13,158 nt of DNA from Firmicutes bacterium UBA5420. Its GTDB lineage: Bacteria; Bacillota; Limnochordia; Darwinibacteriales; Darwinibacteriaceae. The notes under the pieces were generated by a model. It was given only the letters and a program-made list of their open reading frames with translations, did no database searches and was not told the DNA's origin. A program made the position numbers and the translations under genes. Shown piece by piece: positions 1-5,718 of this stretch. Position 1 is the stretch's first letter. Each line of letters starts with the position of its first letter. The DNA lies in the NCBI GenBank assembly GCA_002409455.1, contig DHNI01000076.1, positions 2,442 to 15,599 on the forward strand, in the 5' to 3' direction.

Positions 1-1685
1 ACATTTAGCTCTTCTACAATGGGGTAGTACATCTTCTCAGCGATGTCCTGCCAGTTTCTCATTTCTTCCCTATCTAGGCCTAGTTTATCTGCAAGCTGCT
101 CATATTCCTCGAGGCTCGTCACACGGAGCTTTGCAAGCGTCTCCAGCGTGTATTCAAGGCACCACGCCGCGATGCGGTTTGTATACCAGTTATTATTTAC
201 ATTGTTTTCGTACTCATTGGGACCTGTGACCCCCAAAATCATGTAGACGCCCTTTCTGGGCTGAAAACTCACCCTGCTCGCCCAAAAACGGCAGATTTCT
301 ACTAAGACTTCCAGACCGTATTCCCTTAGGTAATTGTGATCGCCGGTATAGCGTACATAGTTGAAAATGGCATAGGCGATGGCTCCATTGCGATGGATCT
401 CCTCAAAGGTGATTTCCCACTCGTTGTGACACTCCTCACCGTTCATGGTCACCATAGGGTAAAGTGCTCCTTTGAGTCCGAGCTTTGCAGCGTTTTCTTT
501 GGCTTTTTCGAGATGATGATAGCGATATACCAAGAGATTGCGCACAATCGCAGGATCGCTGGTAGAGAGGTAAAAGGGAAGGCAATAGGCTTCTGTATCC
601 CAGTAGGTGCTGCCACCATACTTTTCGCCTGTAAAGCCCTTGGGCCCAATATTTAAGCGGGGGTCTTCGCCGGTATAGGTCTGATGCAGGTGGAAAATGT
701 TGAAACGAATTCCCTGCTGAGCAGCTACATCACCCTCAATCTTGATATCGCTGTCATGCCATACGAGAGCCCAGGCCTTAGCATGACCATCGAAGAGTGT
801 TGCATAATCCTTTGCTTTATGGTCGCGAAGAATCGAAATGGCCCGTTCGGAAACGGTTTCAGATGGAAAATCGCGATTGGTAGTCACAGCTACTGTTTTC
901 TCAAGGGTGAGAGTCTCTCCAACTTTGAGGCGTGCTTTTACCTCGGCTTGCGCATAGCGAGAAGAAGTGGTGCAATGGGGCTGAAGATTGCTGAGTTCCA
1001 CGCCATCACGGTAGAGACGAAACGAACTCGCGGCCGCTACAATAAAACTAGACTTCTTTGTCTCCATGGTCACTAACTGCAAGTCAAGGTTGCTTGATTC
1101 GGCCACGCCGATCCAGAAATCCTCACCATAATTGGCATCTTCATTCACGACATTTCCATCTAAATAGGGGGTAAATATAATCTCAGAGCCTTCTTGGGTG
1201 GGATCAGCTTCTAGGGTAACACTATAGCTAATGCCTGCGAGTTCTCGGTGCTCCTTGCTTACAAAGCGCTTGGTCTGAATGAAAAACGTACGCCCCTCGG
1301 GATCCTGAACCCTGAAATGGCGAGATAACTCTCCTTTTTGCATATCTAGACTGCGGCGAAACCCAGCCGGCTTCCAGGTGTGGAGATCCAGAGGCTTGTG
1401 CCCCAACGTGACGTCAATGCCGATGAAATTCACTGCGTTTAGGACTTTCGCAAAATATTCGGGATATCCAACTTTCCACCAGCCTACCACGGTGCGATCG
1501 GGATAATAAACCCCGGCTATGTACGTTCCCTGTAAACGGTCTCCAGAGTATTTTTCCTCAAAGTTTCCACGCATGCCCATATAACCATTACCTAGGGAGG
1601 TAATGCTTTCGATAACGCGATTCAGTTCGGGGTGAAATCCTTCCTCAACAACATTCCATTCATCGTTTCCTAGTAATAGTTTCAA
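1..1685 (-). CDS. mapA: Maltose phosphorylase, glycoside hydrolase family 65 (3' end beyond window)
   Basis: Cytoplasmic enzyme predicted to split maltose with phosphate into beta-glucose 1-phosphate and glucose. My translation of the minus strand is open from the left edge to a TTG at 1685, giving 561 residues; family members have about 750-780, so roughly the last 200, which include phosphate-binding residues, lie outside. The TTG is chosen because AGGAGGT lies about 8 bases upstream and the N-terminus (KLLLGNDEWNV) fits the family. Recognisable blocks: GWWKVGYPEYFAKVLN near residues 78-93, GGSTYWDTEAYCLPFY, GEECHNEWEITFEEIHRNG at about 417-432, and TGPNEYENNVNNNWYTN. Glu491 in GPNEYE should be the general acid (Glu487 of the Lactobacillus brevis enzyme, from memory). 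The ECHNEWEI block favours maltose phosphorylase over kojibiose or trehalose phosphorylase, but specificity is inferred. It follows pgmB on the same strand and has its own promoter with a LacI-type operator. Confidence 0.9.
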   Translation of the reverse strand, partial: MKLLLGNDEWNVVEEGFHPELNRVIESITSLGNGYMGMRGNFEEKYSGDRLQGTYIAGVYYPDRTVVGWWKVGYPEYFAKVLNAVNFIGIDVTLGHKPLDLHTWKPAGFRRSLDMQKGELSRHFRVQDPEGRTFFIQTKRFVSKEHRELAGISYSVTLEADPTQEGSEIIFTPYLDGNVVNEDANYGEDFWIGVAESSNLDLQLVTMETKKSSFIVAAASSFRLYRDGVELSNLQPHCTTSSRYAQAEVKARLKVGETLTLEKTVAVTTNRDFPSETVSERAISILRDHKAKDYATLFDGHAKAWALVWHDSDIKIEGDVAAQQGIRFNIFHLHQTYTGEDPRLNIGPKGFTGEKYGGSTYWDTEAYCLPFYLSTSDPAIVRNLLVYRYHHLEKAKENAAKLGLKGALYPMVTMNGEECHNEWEITFEEIHRNGAIAYAIFNYVRYTGDHNYLREYGLEVLVEICRFWASRVSFQPRKGVYMILGVTGPNEYENNVNNNWYTNRIAAWCLEYTLETLAKLRVTSLEEYEQLADKLGLDREEMRNWQDIAEKMYYPIVEELN

Positions 1686-1717
1686 AAAGAACACCTCCTG
1701 TCAACATACGTAAACTC

Positions 1718-1746
1718 ATCATAACCCACTTTGTAAAACTTGGCAA
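1718..1746 (-). promoter_or_regulatory. Sigma-A promoter of mapA
   Basis: On the minus strand TTGCCA (1741-1746) and TATGAT (1718-1723) are separated by exactly 17 bases, close to the vegetative consensus. Transcription would start near 1711, about 25 bases upstream of the mapA TTG codon. The phosphorylase can therefore be transcribed independently of pgmB. The whole 107-base gap between the two genes holds only this promoter, its operator and the mapA ribosome binding site; I see no terminator after pgmB. Confidence 0.7.
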
Positions 1747-1754
1747 TCGTTTGC
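1743..1754 (-). promoter_or_regulatory. LacI-family operator overlapping the mapA -35 box
   Basis: The minus strand reads GCAAACGATTGC, a GCAA-N-CG-N-TTGC palindrome with the central CpG typical of LacI/GalR-family operators. With its leading T it also agrees at nearly every position with the CcpA cre consensus. It shares bases with the -35 hexamer, a position suited to repression. A maltose-responsive LacI-type regulator or CcpA-like carbon catabolite control is the natural reading; no regulator gene lies in the window. Confidence 0.6.
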
Positions 1755-1792
1755 ACAGTACCGCAAAAAAATATCGCCTTGTTTTCATGTTT

Positions 1793-2452
1793 TCATGAGC
1801 TTGCCAGGAGTTCAAGCAGTCTATCTAAACTAAAGGCAGTAAAGTCTGAGATTACGTAGTGTGCCTCGTCAAGAACCTGTGGGTTGCCAACGCCGATAGC
1901 TATCATCCCTGCTCTCCGTGCTGCTTCGATGCCCGCTTGGGCATCTTCAAAGACCACTGCGTTTTCTGGAGCGATGTTTAGCAGGGAGGCACTTAGGGCA
2001 AACACCTCCGGGTCAGGTTTTGCCTTCGAGACCACATGGCCATCAACAATGGTATCAAAATAGTCACCGAGTTCCACCCTTTCAAGAATGCGGCGGGCGT
2101 TCTTGCTTGCTGATCCGAGGGCAACTTTTACGCTTGCCGTCCGTAACTCATCTAAAAAGGGCAGTACTCCAGGGAGAATCTCCGACGAATCCATCTGGTC
2201 AATATACTCCACATACCAGGCGTTTTTCTTGGCAGCCAACTGCTCCTTTTCTTCATCTCGGCGTTCTTGTTTCCCAATCTCAAGTAGGATGTCAAGAGAC
2301 CGCATTCTACTTACGCCTTTGAGCCGCTCGTTATCTTGTTTGGTAAACTCAATTCCAATCTCGTCCCCTAGACGTTTCCAGGCCAAATAGTGGTACTTGG
2401 CTGTATCTACAATGACGCCATCCAAGTCGAAAATAGCGAGCCTTAAATCCAT
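1793..2452 (-). CDS. pgmB: Beta-phosphoglucomutase
   Basis: HAD-superfamily enzyme converting beta-glucose 1-phosphate, the product of maltose phosphorylase, into glucose 6-phosphate through a beta-glucose 1,6-bisphosphate intermediate in the cytoplasm. At 219 residues it matches the Lactococcus lactis enzyme (about 221). Visible residues: nucleophile Asp9 and acid/base Asp11 in FDLDGVIVDTA, the substrate loop KGVSR at 45-49, the phosphate loop SAS at 114-116, Lys145 in KAKPDPEVF, and the Mg-binding pair Glu169-Asp170 in VVFEDAQAG. The DGVIVDTA signature separates it from generic phosphoglycolate-type HAD phosphatases. The ATG follows AAAGGAGG by about 7 bases. It lies upstream of mapA on the same strand with 107 bases between, and is divergent from the recombinase gene. 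The pairing of the two enzymes strongly supports both assignments. Confidence 0.93.
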   Translation of the reverse strand: MDLRLAIFDLDGVIVDTAKYHYLAWKRLGDEIGIEFTKQDNERLKGVSRMRSLDILLEIGKQERRDEEKEQLAAKKNAWYVEYIDQMDSSEILPGVLPFLDELRTASVKVALGSASKNARRILERVELGDYFDTIVDGHVVSKAKPDPEVFALSASLLNIAPENAVVFEDAQAGIEAARRAGMIAIGVGNPQVLDEAHYVISDFTAFSLDRLLELLASS

Positions 2453-2472
2453 AGATAAACCTCCTTTGTCCC

Positions 2473-2501
2473 ATTATATCATGATTACATCTATCTAAAC
2501 A
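2473..2501 (-). promoter_or_regulatory. Candidate extended -10 promoter for pgmB
   Basis: The minus strand carries TGATATAAT, an extended -10 element with a perfect TATAAT at 2473-2478. The hexamer 17 bases upstream (TGTTTA, 2496-2501) is a poor -35, as is usual for extended -10 promoters. Transcription would start near 2466, immediately before the AAAGGAGG ribosome binding site, giving an unusually short leader; this lowers my confidence. Confidence 0.45.
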
Positions 2502-2507
2502 TAGTCT
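2479..2507 (+). promoter_or_regulatory. Candidate sigma-E-type promoter for the recombinase
   Basis: TCATGAT (2479-2485), 14 bases, then CATAGTCT (2500-2507). Against the sigma-E consensus KMATATT-N14/15-CATACAMT this is 5 of 7 and 6 of 8 matches with correct spacing. B. subtilis spoIVCA is a mother-cell gene transcribed by sigma-E with SpoIIID, so a sigma-E promoter is expected for this gene. The match is imperfect and the region overlaps the divergent pgmB promoter, so it remains a candidate. Confidence 0.35.
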
Positions 2508-2523
2508 AGGTAAAAAAGGGGAG

Positions 2524-3375
2524 GTGAGGCAACTGATTGCCATTTATGCTCGGGTCAGCACTGAGGAGCAAGCGAAGCATGGCTTCAGTATTCCAGCGCA
2601 GATTCGGGAATGTCAAGATCGCATTGGAGGGGCTTCGGCTCTTGTATTTGCCGACGAGGGCGTATCGGGCGAAACCCTCAAGCGACCGGCCTTAGAAAGT
2701 CTAAGGCAAAAAATCGACAGAAAGGAGGTGAAAAGTGTTTATTGCCTAGATCCCGATCGCCTATCCCGTAAGCTTTTGCATCAATTGCTGCTCACCGAAG
2801 AATGGGAAAGGCAGGGGGTATGCTTATACTTTGTAAATGGTGATTACAGCAAGACACCAGAAGGCAACCTATTTTACGCACTCAGGGGAGCTATTTCAGA
2901 ATTTGAGAAGGCCAAGATTACCGAGCGAATGTGTAGGGGGCGCCGAGAAAAGGCGCGGCAAGGGCGGGTTTTGCGGGACTTTCAGATCTATGGCTATGAC
3001 TTTGATCCAATAAACGAGCAGCTGGTTGTTAATCCTAAGGAAGCAGCAGTTGTGCGGCAGATCTACAGGTGGGTGATCGCTCCTCCCCCTGAAATTGATG
3101 GCGTATCGGCGATCGCTCGTACCTTGACCAAGCAAGGTGTACCCACCAAGAGGGGAGCAAACCGTTGGCACCGGCAGGTGGTGAGGCAAATTCTAAGTAA
3201 CCGCACCTATCTGGGAGAGTTTTATCAGAATAAATGGGACACCTCGAATAACAAGGTGCGCCTTCGCCCACGAGAGGAGTGGATTTTCATACCCTGTCCA
3301 TCCATTATCGACCCAGAGACATTTCGCAAAACCCAGTCGGTTTTATCCACTCTGTCATTTAGATCGAGATCTTAA
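2524..3375 (+). CDS. spoIVCA: SpoIVCA-like large serine recombinase, C-terminally truncated at sigK
   Basis: Site-specific serine recombinase, predicted to excise a skin-like element from sigK. The N-terminal resolvase domain (residues 4-150) has Arg10 and nucleophile Ser12 in YARVSTEEQ, and Arg79/Arg82 in DPDRLSRK. NLFYALRGAISEFEKAKITER (114-134) closely matches what I recall of B. subtilis SpoIVCA. A recombinase domain (about 155-255) carries the conserved WHRQVVRQIL (215-224). The zinc-ribbon and coiled-coil domains are absent: 283 residues against about 500 in SpoIVCA. The TAA stop overlaps the ATG of the sigK fragment (TAATG), and the truncation coincides with the sigK junction. The start is uncertain: GTG 2524 lies inside the GGGGAGGTGA ribosome binding site, and a CTG at 2533, five bases beyond it, would give the usual LIAIYARVS start. 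Whether the truncated protein is active cannot be told. Confidence 0.88.
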   Translation: MRQLIAIYARVSTEEQAKHGFSIPAQIRECQDRIGGASALVFADEGVSGETLKRPALESLRQKIDRKEVKSVYCLDPDRLSRKLLHQLLLTEEWERQGVCLYFVNGDYSKTPEGNLFYALRGAISEFEKAKITERMCRGRREKARQGRVLRDFQIYGYDFDPINEQLVVNPKEAAVVRQIYRWVIAPPPEIDGVSAIARTLTKQGVPTKRGANRWHRQVVRQILSNRTYLGEFYQNKWDTSNNKVRLRPREEWIFIPCPSIIDPETFRKTQSVLSTLSFRSRS

Positions 3376-3377
3376 TG
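3363..3377. other. Putative attachment-site junction between recombinase and sigK 3' half
   Basis: In the sigK frame the bases ATC GAG ATC TTA ATG encode I-E-I-L-M and lead into H-L-R. Intact SigK proteins read IENEILMHLR here, so homology begins at GAG (3366). The codon at 3360-3362 in this frame is TAG. The crossover should therefore lie within about 3363-3377, in the same part of sigK where the B. subtilis gene is split. The exact core cannot be fixed without the left junction. Confidence 0.65.
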
Positions 3378-3722
3378 CACCTGCGCACAACAAAACGCAT
3401 TCGTCAAGAAATAATGCTCTACGATCCAATTGGGGCTGATCGGGAAGGCAACGAGATTAGCCTTATGGATATTTTACGCTCTGATGAAGATGAGGTATTA
3501 GATGAAGTGGTTTTCAACATTGATCGGAGTCTGTTAGCCGAGCGTTTTGGGTGTTTATCAAAGCGCGAACAAACAGTACTCGAACTGCGCTTTGGCCTCG
3601 GGCAGCAAGACCGTTTGACACAAAGACAGATCGGTCGTCAACTCGGAATCTCTAGGTCCTACGTCTCTCGTATCGAAAAAAGAGCCTTGGGAAAACTACT
3701 AAATGAAATGGGTCCGTGTTAG
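3375..3722 (+). CDS. sigK: RNA polymerase sigma-K factor, C-terminal half (SpoIIIC-like)
   Basis: C-terminal half of the late mother-cell sigma factor that drives coat and cortex genes. The 115 visible residues begin MHLRTTKRIRQEIMLYDPIG. Residues 16-34 (YDPIGADREGNEISLMDIL) carry the region characteristic of SigK rather than SigE. Region 4 follows at 61-109: LSKREQTVLELRFGL, then the -35-binding helix-turn-helix LTQRQIGRQLGISRSYVSR (81-99) and IEKRAL. Full SigK is about 230-240 residues, so regions 1.2-2 (core polymerase and -10 recognition) are missing. They are not elsewhere in the window. The ATG at 3375 overlaps the recombinase stop and has no ribosome binding site of its own. It is probably an internal methionine codon of the rejoined gene rather than a true start. 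A terminator follows directly. As it stands the fragment cannot act as a sigma factor. Confidence 0.9.
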   Translation: MHLRTTKRIRQEIMLYDPIGADREGNEISLMDILRSDEDEVLDEVVFNIDRSLLAERFGCLSKREQTVLELRFGLGQQDRLTQRQIGRQLGISRSYVSRIEKRALGKLLNEMGPC

Positions 3723-3727
3723 AATGT

Positions 3728-3753
3728 GCGCCCCCTCTGTGGGGCGCCTTTTT
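3728..3753 (+). terminator. Intrinsic terminator after sigK 3' half
   Basis: A 7-bp perfect GC stem (GCGCCCC / GGGGCGC), a 6-base loop and CTTTTT, starting 6 bases after the sigK stop codon. It separates the sigK unit from yqeG. Confidence 0.88.
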
Positions 3754-3765
3754 CGTAGCAGACAT

Positions 3766-3793
3766 TTGTTGCTGGCAAAATCTGTGGTATAAT
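3766..3793 (+). promoter_or_regulatory. Sigma-A promoter of yqeG-yqeH (extended -10)
   Basis: TGGTATAAT gives a perfect -10 (3788-3793) with a TG extension. TTGTTG (3766-3771) with a 16-base spacer is a weak -35. Transcription would begin near 3800, about 25 bases before the yqeG ATG. It lies just after the sigK terminator, so yqeG and yqeH form an independent unit. Confidence 0.65.
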
Positions 3794-3825
3794 TGATTGA
3801 CACTAAGGAAAGTAGAGCGTAACAG

Positions 3826-4362
3826 ATGAAAAAGTTGGTTCCGGATGTGATTTGCGAGAGCGTGTTTGCCATTGATCTAGACAAGCTAAAGAAGCGACAG
3901 ATTTCGGGCTTATTAGTCGATATTGACAACACCTTAGTACCCTGGGGTGAACCCGAGATGGAAGAAGCCTTTGTAACCTGGGTGAAAGGGGCTAAACAAA
4001 GGGGCTTCAAGGTTTGCTTAGTCTCGAACGCCAAAAAACCTCGTGCGCAGAGCTTTGCCACCCTTTTGGAGATTCCCGCGGTAGGTTTGGCCCTTAAGCC
4101 GCTTGGGCGTGCCTTTCGAAAAGGCATGGCCTTGCTTGATCTTAGGTCCCATGAAGTAGCCGTTGTGGGCGACCAGTTGTTCACCGACGTGCTCGGAGGG
4201 AACCGCTTAGGCATTTACACTATTTTGATTAATCCCCTCAGCCGAAATGAGCTTGATTCAACGAAGATTATGCGTAGGATTGAACAGAAGATCTTAGGCC
4301 ATATGGTGAAACGGGGACAAATCAGTGCCAAGCATGCCCAAATTCGGCAAGGGAGAGACTAA
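3826..4362 (+). CDS. yqeG: YqeG family HAD IIIA-type phosphatase
   Basis: A 178-residue HAD-superfamily protein of the YqeG family (B. subtilis YqeG is about 172), conserved next to the ribosome-assembly GTPase YqeH. The physiological substrate is not established. HAD motif I is VDIDNTLVPW (31-40) with Asp32 and Asp34; motif II is VCLVSNAKK; LALKPLGRAF supplies the motif III lysine; VVGDQLFTDVLGGN is motif IV. All key residues are present, so it is probably an active phosphatase. The ATG has only a weak purine-rich leader (AAGGAAAGTAGAG), with no strong ribosome binding site at optimal distance. The stop codon is one base from the yqeH start, so the two are cotranscribed. Confidence 0.92.
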   Translation: MKKLVPDVICESVFAIDLDKLKKRQISGLLVDIDNTLVPWGEPEMEEAFVTWVKGAKQRGFKVCLVSNAKKPRAQSFATLLEIPAVGLALKPLGRAFRKGMALLDLRSHEVAVVGDQLFTDVLGGNRLGIYTILINPLSRNELDSTKIMRRIEQKILGHMVKRGQISAKHAQIRQGRD

Positions 4363-4363
4363 G

Positions 4364-5455
4364 ATGAACGAGAGATATTGTCAAGGCTGTGGTGCCAAAA
4401 TCCAAAGCACAGAACCCCATCGCTTCGGCTTTGTTCCGGCGCATTTACTAAACCAAGATGCGGTTCTTTGTCAGCGTTGTTTTCGCATCAATCACTATGG
4501 GCGTAATGAACTCGGTCCCGTTGCAGCCAGTGATTCCCTAGAATCCATTCAGGCTGGCACGGATTGGTCGACGGGCGTATGCCTTGTAGTCGATTTATTG
4601 GATTTTGAGTCTGCGCTTCCGCCTGAACTCTTGGGCCTTATACGGGGAAAGGAAGTAGTCTTGGCTGTGAATAAGGTGGACTTGATTCCCAAAAAGACGC
4701 CCTATAAAGAGCTGGAAAGTTGGGTGAAGTCGCGCCTAGATTACTATGGTTTGCCTGGGGTAAGGTTTGTTTTGGTCAGCGCGGCCAATGGCTATGGCTT
4801 TCCTGCCTTAGCTGATCACTTGGCTACACTTGGCAAACAGGTTGTTTTTGTCGGGGTCACCAATGTGGGAAAATCCAGTGTGTTGCAGCGCTTACTGCAA
4901 ATGCGCATTGGAGGCGGGAAGCGTAAGCAGATTGAACCTACCATATCTGCTTATCCTGGCACAACGGTGAGTGTGTCGCGGTGGTCATGCCCTGGAGGCT
5001 TAGTCTTAGCTGACTCGCCGGGTTTTGTTCCTCAGGGTAGAATTAGTGATCTGGTTTCGCCAGAGCTAGCCTTGGAGATTATCCCCCATGAGAGTTTGTC
5101 GTCCCATCTTTATCCTATCCAGGCAGAGGATGTCGTTTTCATAAGGGGCCTGTGCGCAGTAGAGTGTTTGGCCAGTGGCGGCCAAGGCTTGCTATTAGGA
5201 TTCACCGGTTCGGGTGTCCGATGGCAAAAATCCTCCAATCGGCAGTTAGATAAATGCCTGCAAAAAGGTAGCGAGCTAGCTCCTATCAAAGTTTGGGAAG
5301 AGGCTCTCGTTGAGCTTAAGCCAAGGGAGGATTTATTCATTAACGGCTTGGGATGGATTTCAGCTCGGAAGGCGAAGTATAAGTTGAGGCTTACGATTCC
5401 GGCTGGCGCAGAGTTTACGATTCGTCCCAATCTCATTGGCCAAAAAAATACATAA
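4364..5455 (+). CDS. yqeH: Ribosome biogenesis GTPase YqeH (circularly permuted)
   Basis: GTPase needed for assembly of the small ribosomal subunit in Bacillus; 363 residues here, 366 in B. subtilis. The N-terminal zinc finger has C6-C9 and C36-C39. The GTPase motifs are in circularly permuted order, the family hallmark: G4 NKVD (103-106), G5 SA (139-140), G1 GVTNVGKSS (164-172), a G2 region with YPGTT (197-201), and G3 DSPG (217-220). A C-terminal RNA-binding-type domain follows. I chose ATG 4364 because GGGAGAG precedes it and the product begins MNERYCQGCG as expected; an upstream in-frame ATG at 4325 would overlap yqeG. No terminator is visible after it. Confidence 0.95.
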   Translation: MNERYCQGCGAKIQSTEPHRFGFVPAHLLNQDAVLCQRCFRINHYGRNELGPVAASDSLESIQAGTDWSTGVCLVVDLLDFESALPPELLGLIRGKEVVLAVNKVDLIPKKTPYKELESWVKSRLDYYGLPGVRFVLVSAANGYGFPALADHLATLGKQVVFVGVTNVGKSSVLQRLLQMRIGGGKRKQIEPTISAYPGTTVSVSRWSCPGGLVLADSPGFVPQGRISDLVSPELALEIIPHESLSSHLYPIQAEDVVFIRGLCAVECLASGGQGLLLGFTGSGVRWQKSSNRQLDKCLQKGSELAPIKVWEEALVELKPREDLFINGLGWISARKAKYKLRLTIPAGAEFTIRPNLIGQKNT

Positions 5456-5471
5456 AAAGAGCAGAATTTTG

Positions 5472-5501
5472 GAATAAAGCTCGTCCTCCTTGCACATACT
5501 A
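5472..5501 (+). promoter_or_regulatory. Candidate sigma-G (forespore) promoter for the 61-codon gene
   Basis: GAATA (5472-5476), 18 bases, then CATACTA (5495-5501). This fits the forespore sigma-G pattern gHATR-N17/18-CATNHTA completely. A sigma-A reading of the same region (TATAAA at 5500-5505) has no acceptable -35. The start point would be near 5508, followed by GGGAGG and the ATG at 5533. It fills the 77-base gap after yqeH. Confidence 0.5.
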
Positions 5502-5532
5502 TAAATATCAAGAAGGTCAGGGAGGATGAATC

Positions 5533-5718
5533 ATGTCGTTATTTGTTTATCAGGCAGCCTTGGATTATGAGTCCAGTGACAAGCTACTTTTAGAGATTCG
5601 CCAAAAGGTGAGCCAGCTTAAGAGCTCCCATCCCAAATTGCGGCATTGTGCTCTGGCCGATGTGAGCCTAGAAAGAAGCCAAGCAACCGTCAACGTCACG
5701 TTATTTTTTCAACCCTAA
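5533..5718 (+). CDS. Hypothetical 61-residue protein, possibly sporulation-expressed
   Basis: I do not recognise this protein. It is real by layout: GGGAGG lies 8 bases before the ATG, the frame stays open for 61 codons, and a terminator overlaps its stop codon. The sequence suggests a strand (LFVYQAALDY), an amphipathic helix (SSDKLLLEIRQKVSQLKSSH) and two strands (LRHCALADVSL, QATVNVTLFFQP). This beta-alpha-beta-beta order is reminiscent of small dodecin-like folds, but no specific residues support that. There is no signal peptide, membrane segment or SASP motif. It appears monocistronic between yqeH and the M24 peptidase gene. The candidate sigma-G promoter suggests forespore expression, which would make it a small spore or forespore protein. 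Function unknown. Confidence 0.75.
   Translation: MSLFVYQAALDYESSDKLLLEIRQKVSQLKSSHPKLRHCALADVSLERSQATVNVTLFFQP

Larger units (their letters stand above)
1..3374. mobile_element. Inferred right-hand part of a skin-like element interrupting sigK
   Basis: The right boundary is supported by the abrupt change from recombinase to sigK coding sequence near 3363-3374. By analogy with B. subtilis skin and the C. difficile skin element, the DNA upstream of the sigK 3' half, including the recombinase, would be excised in the mother cell during sporulation. If the sigK 5' half lies further left on the plus strand, pgmB and mapA are cargo. The left end is outside the window, so the extent is a guess, and a rearranged or decayed locus is possible. 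Confidence 0.5.

Noticed and set aside
336..1076. Plus-strand open frames of 106 and 130 codons
   Set aside because: They lie antisense to the GH65 gene, whose minus-strand frame gives continuous, family-specific sequence throughout; no ribosome binding sites or homology.
1918..2390. Plus-strand open frames of 134 and 100 codons over pgmB
   Set aside because: Shadows of pgmB, which has every catalytic motif on the minus strand.
3280..3400. Recombinase truncation explained as a simple frameshift, with the rest of the gene downstream
   Set aside because: The downstream sequence in all plus frames is sigK or its terminator; no zinc-ribbon or coiled-coil recombinase sequence follows.
3375..3722. 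A complete small sigma factor or anti-sigma-like protein rather than half of SigK
   Set aside because: The homology starts mid-protein at the known SigK split region, the preceding three codons still read E-I-L as in SigK, and the ATG has no ribosome binding site.
3699..4214. Minus-strand open frame of 171 codons over yqeG
   Set aside because: Antisense to yqeG, which shows all HAD motifs; the frame also runs across the terminator and promoter between sigK and yqeG.
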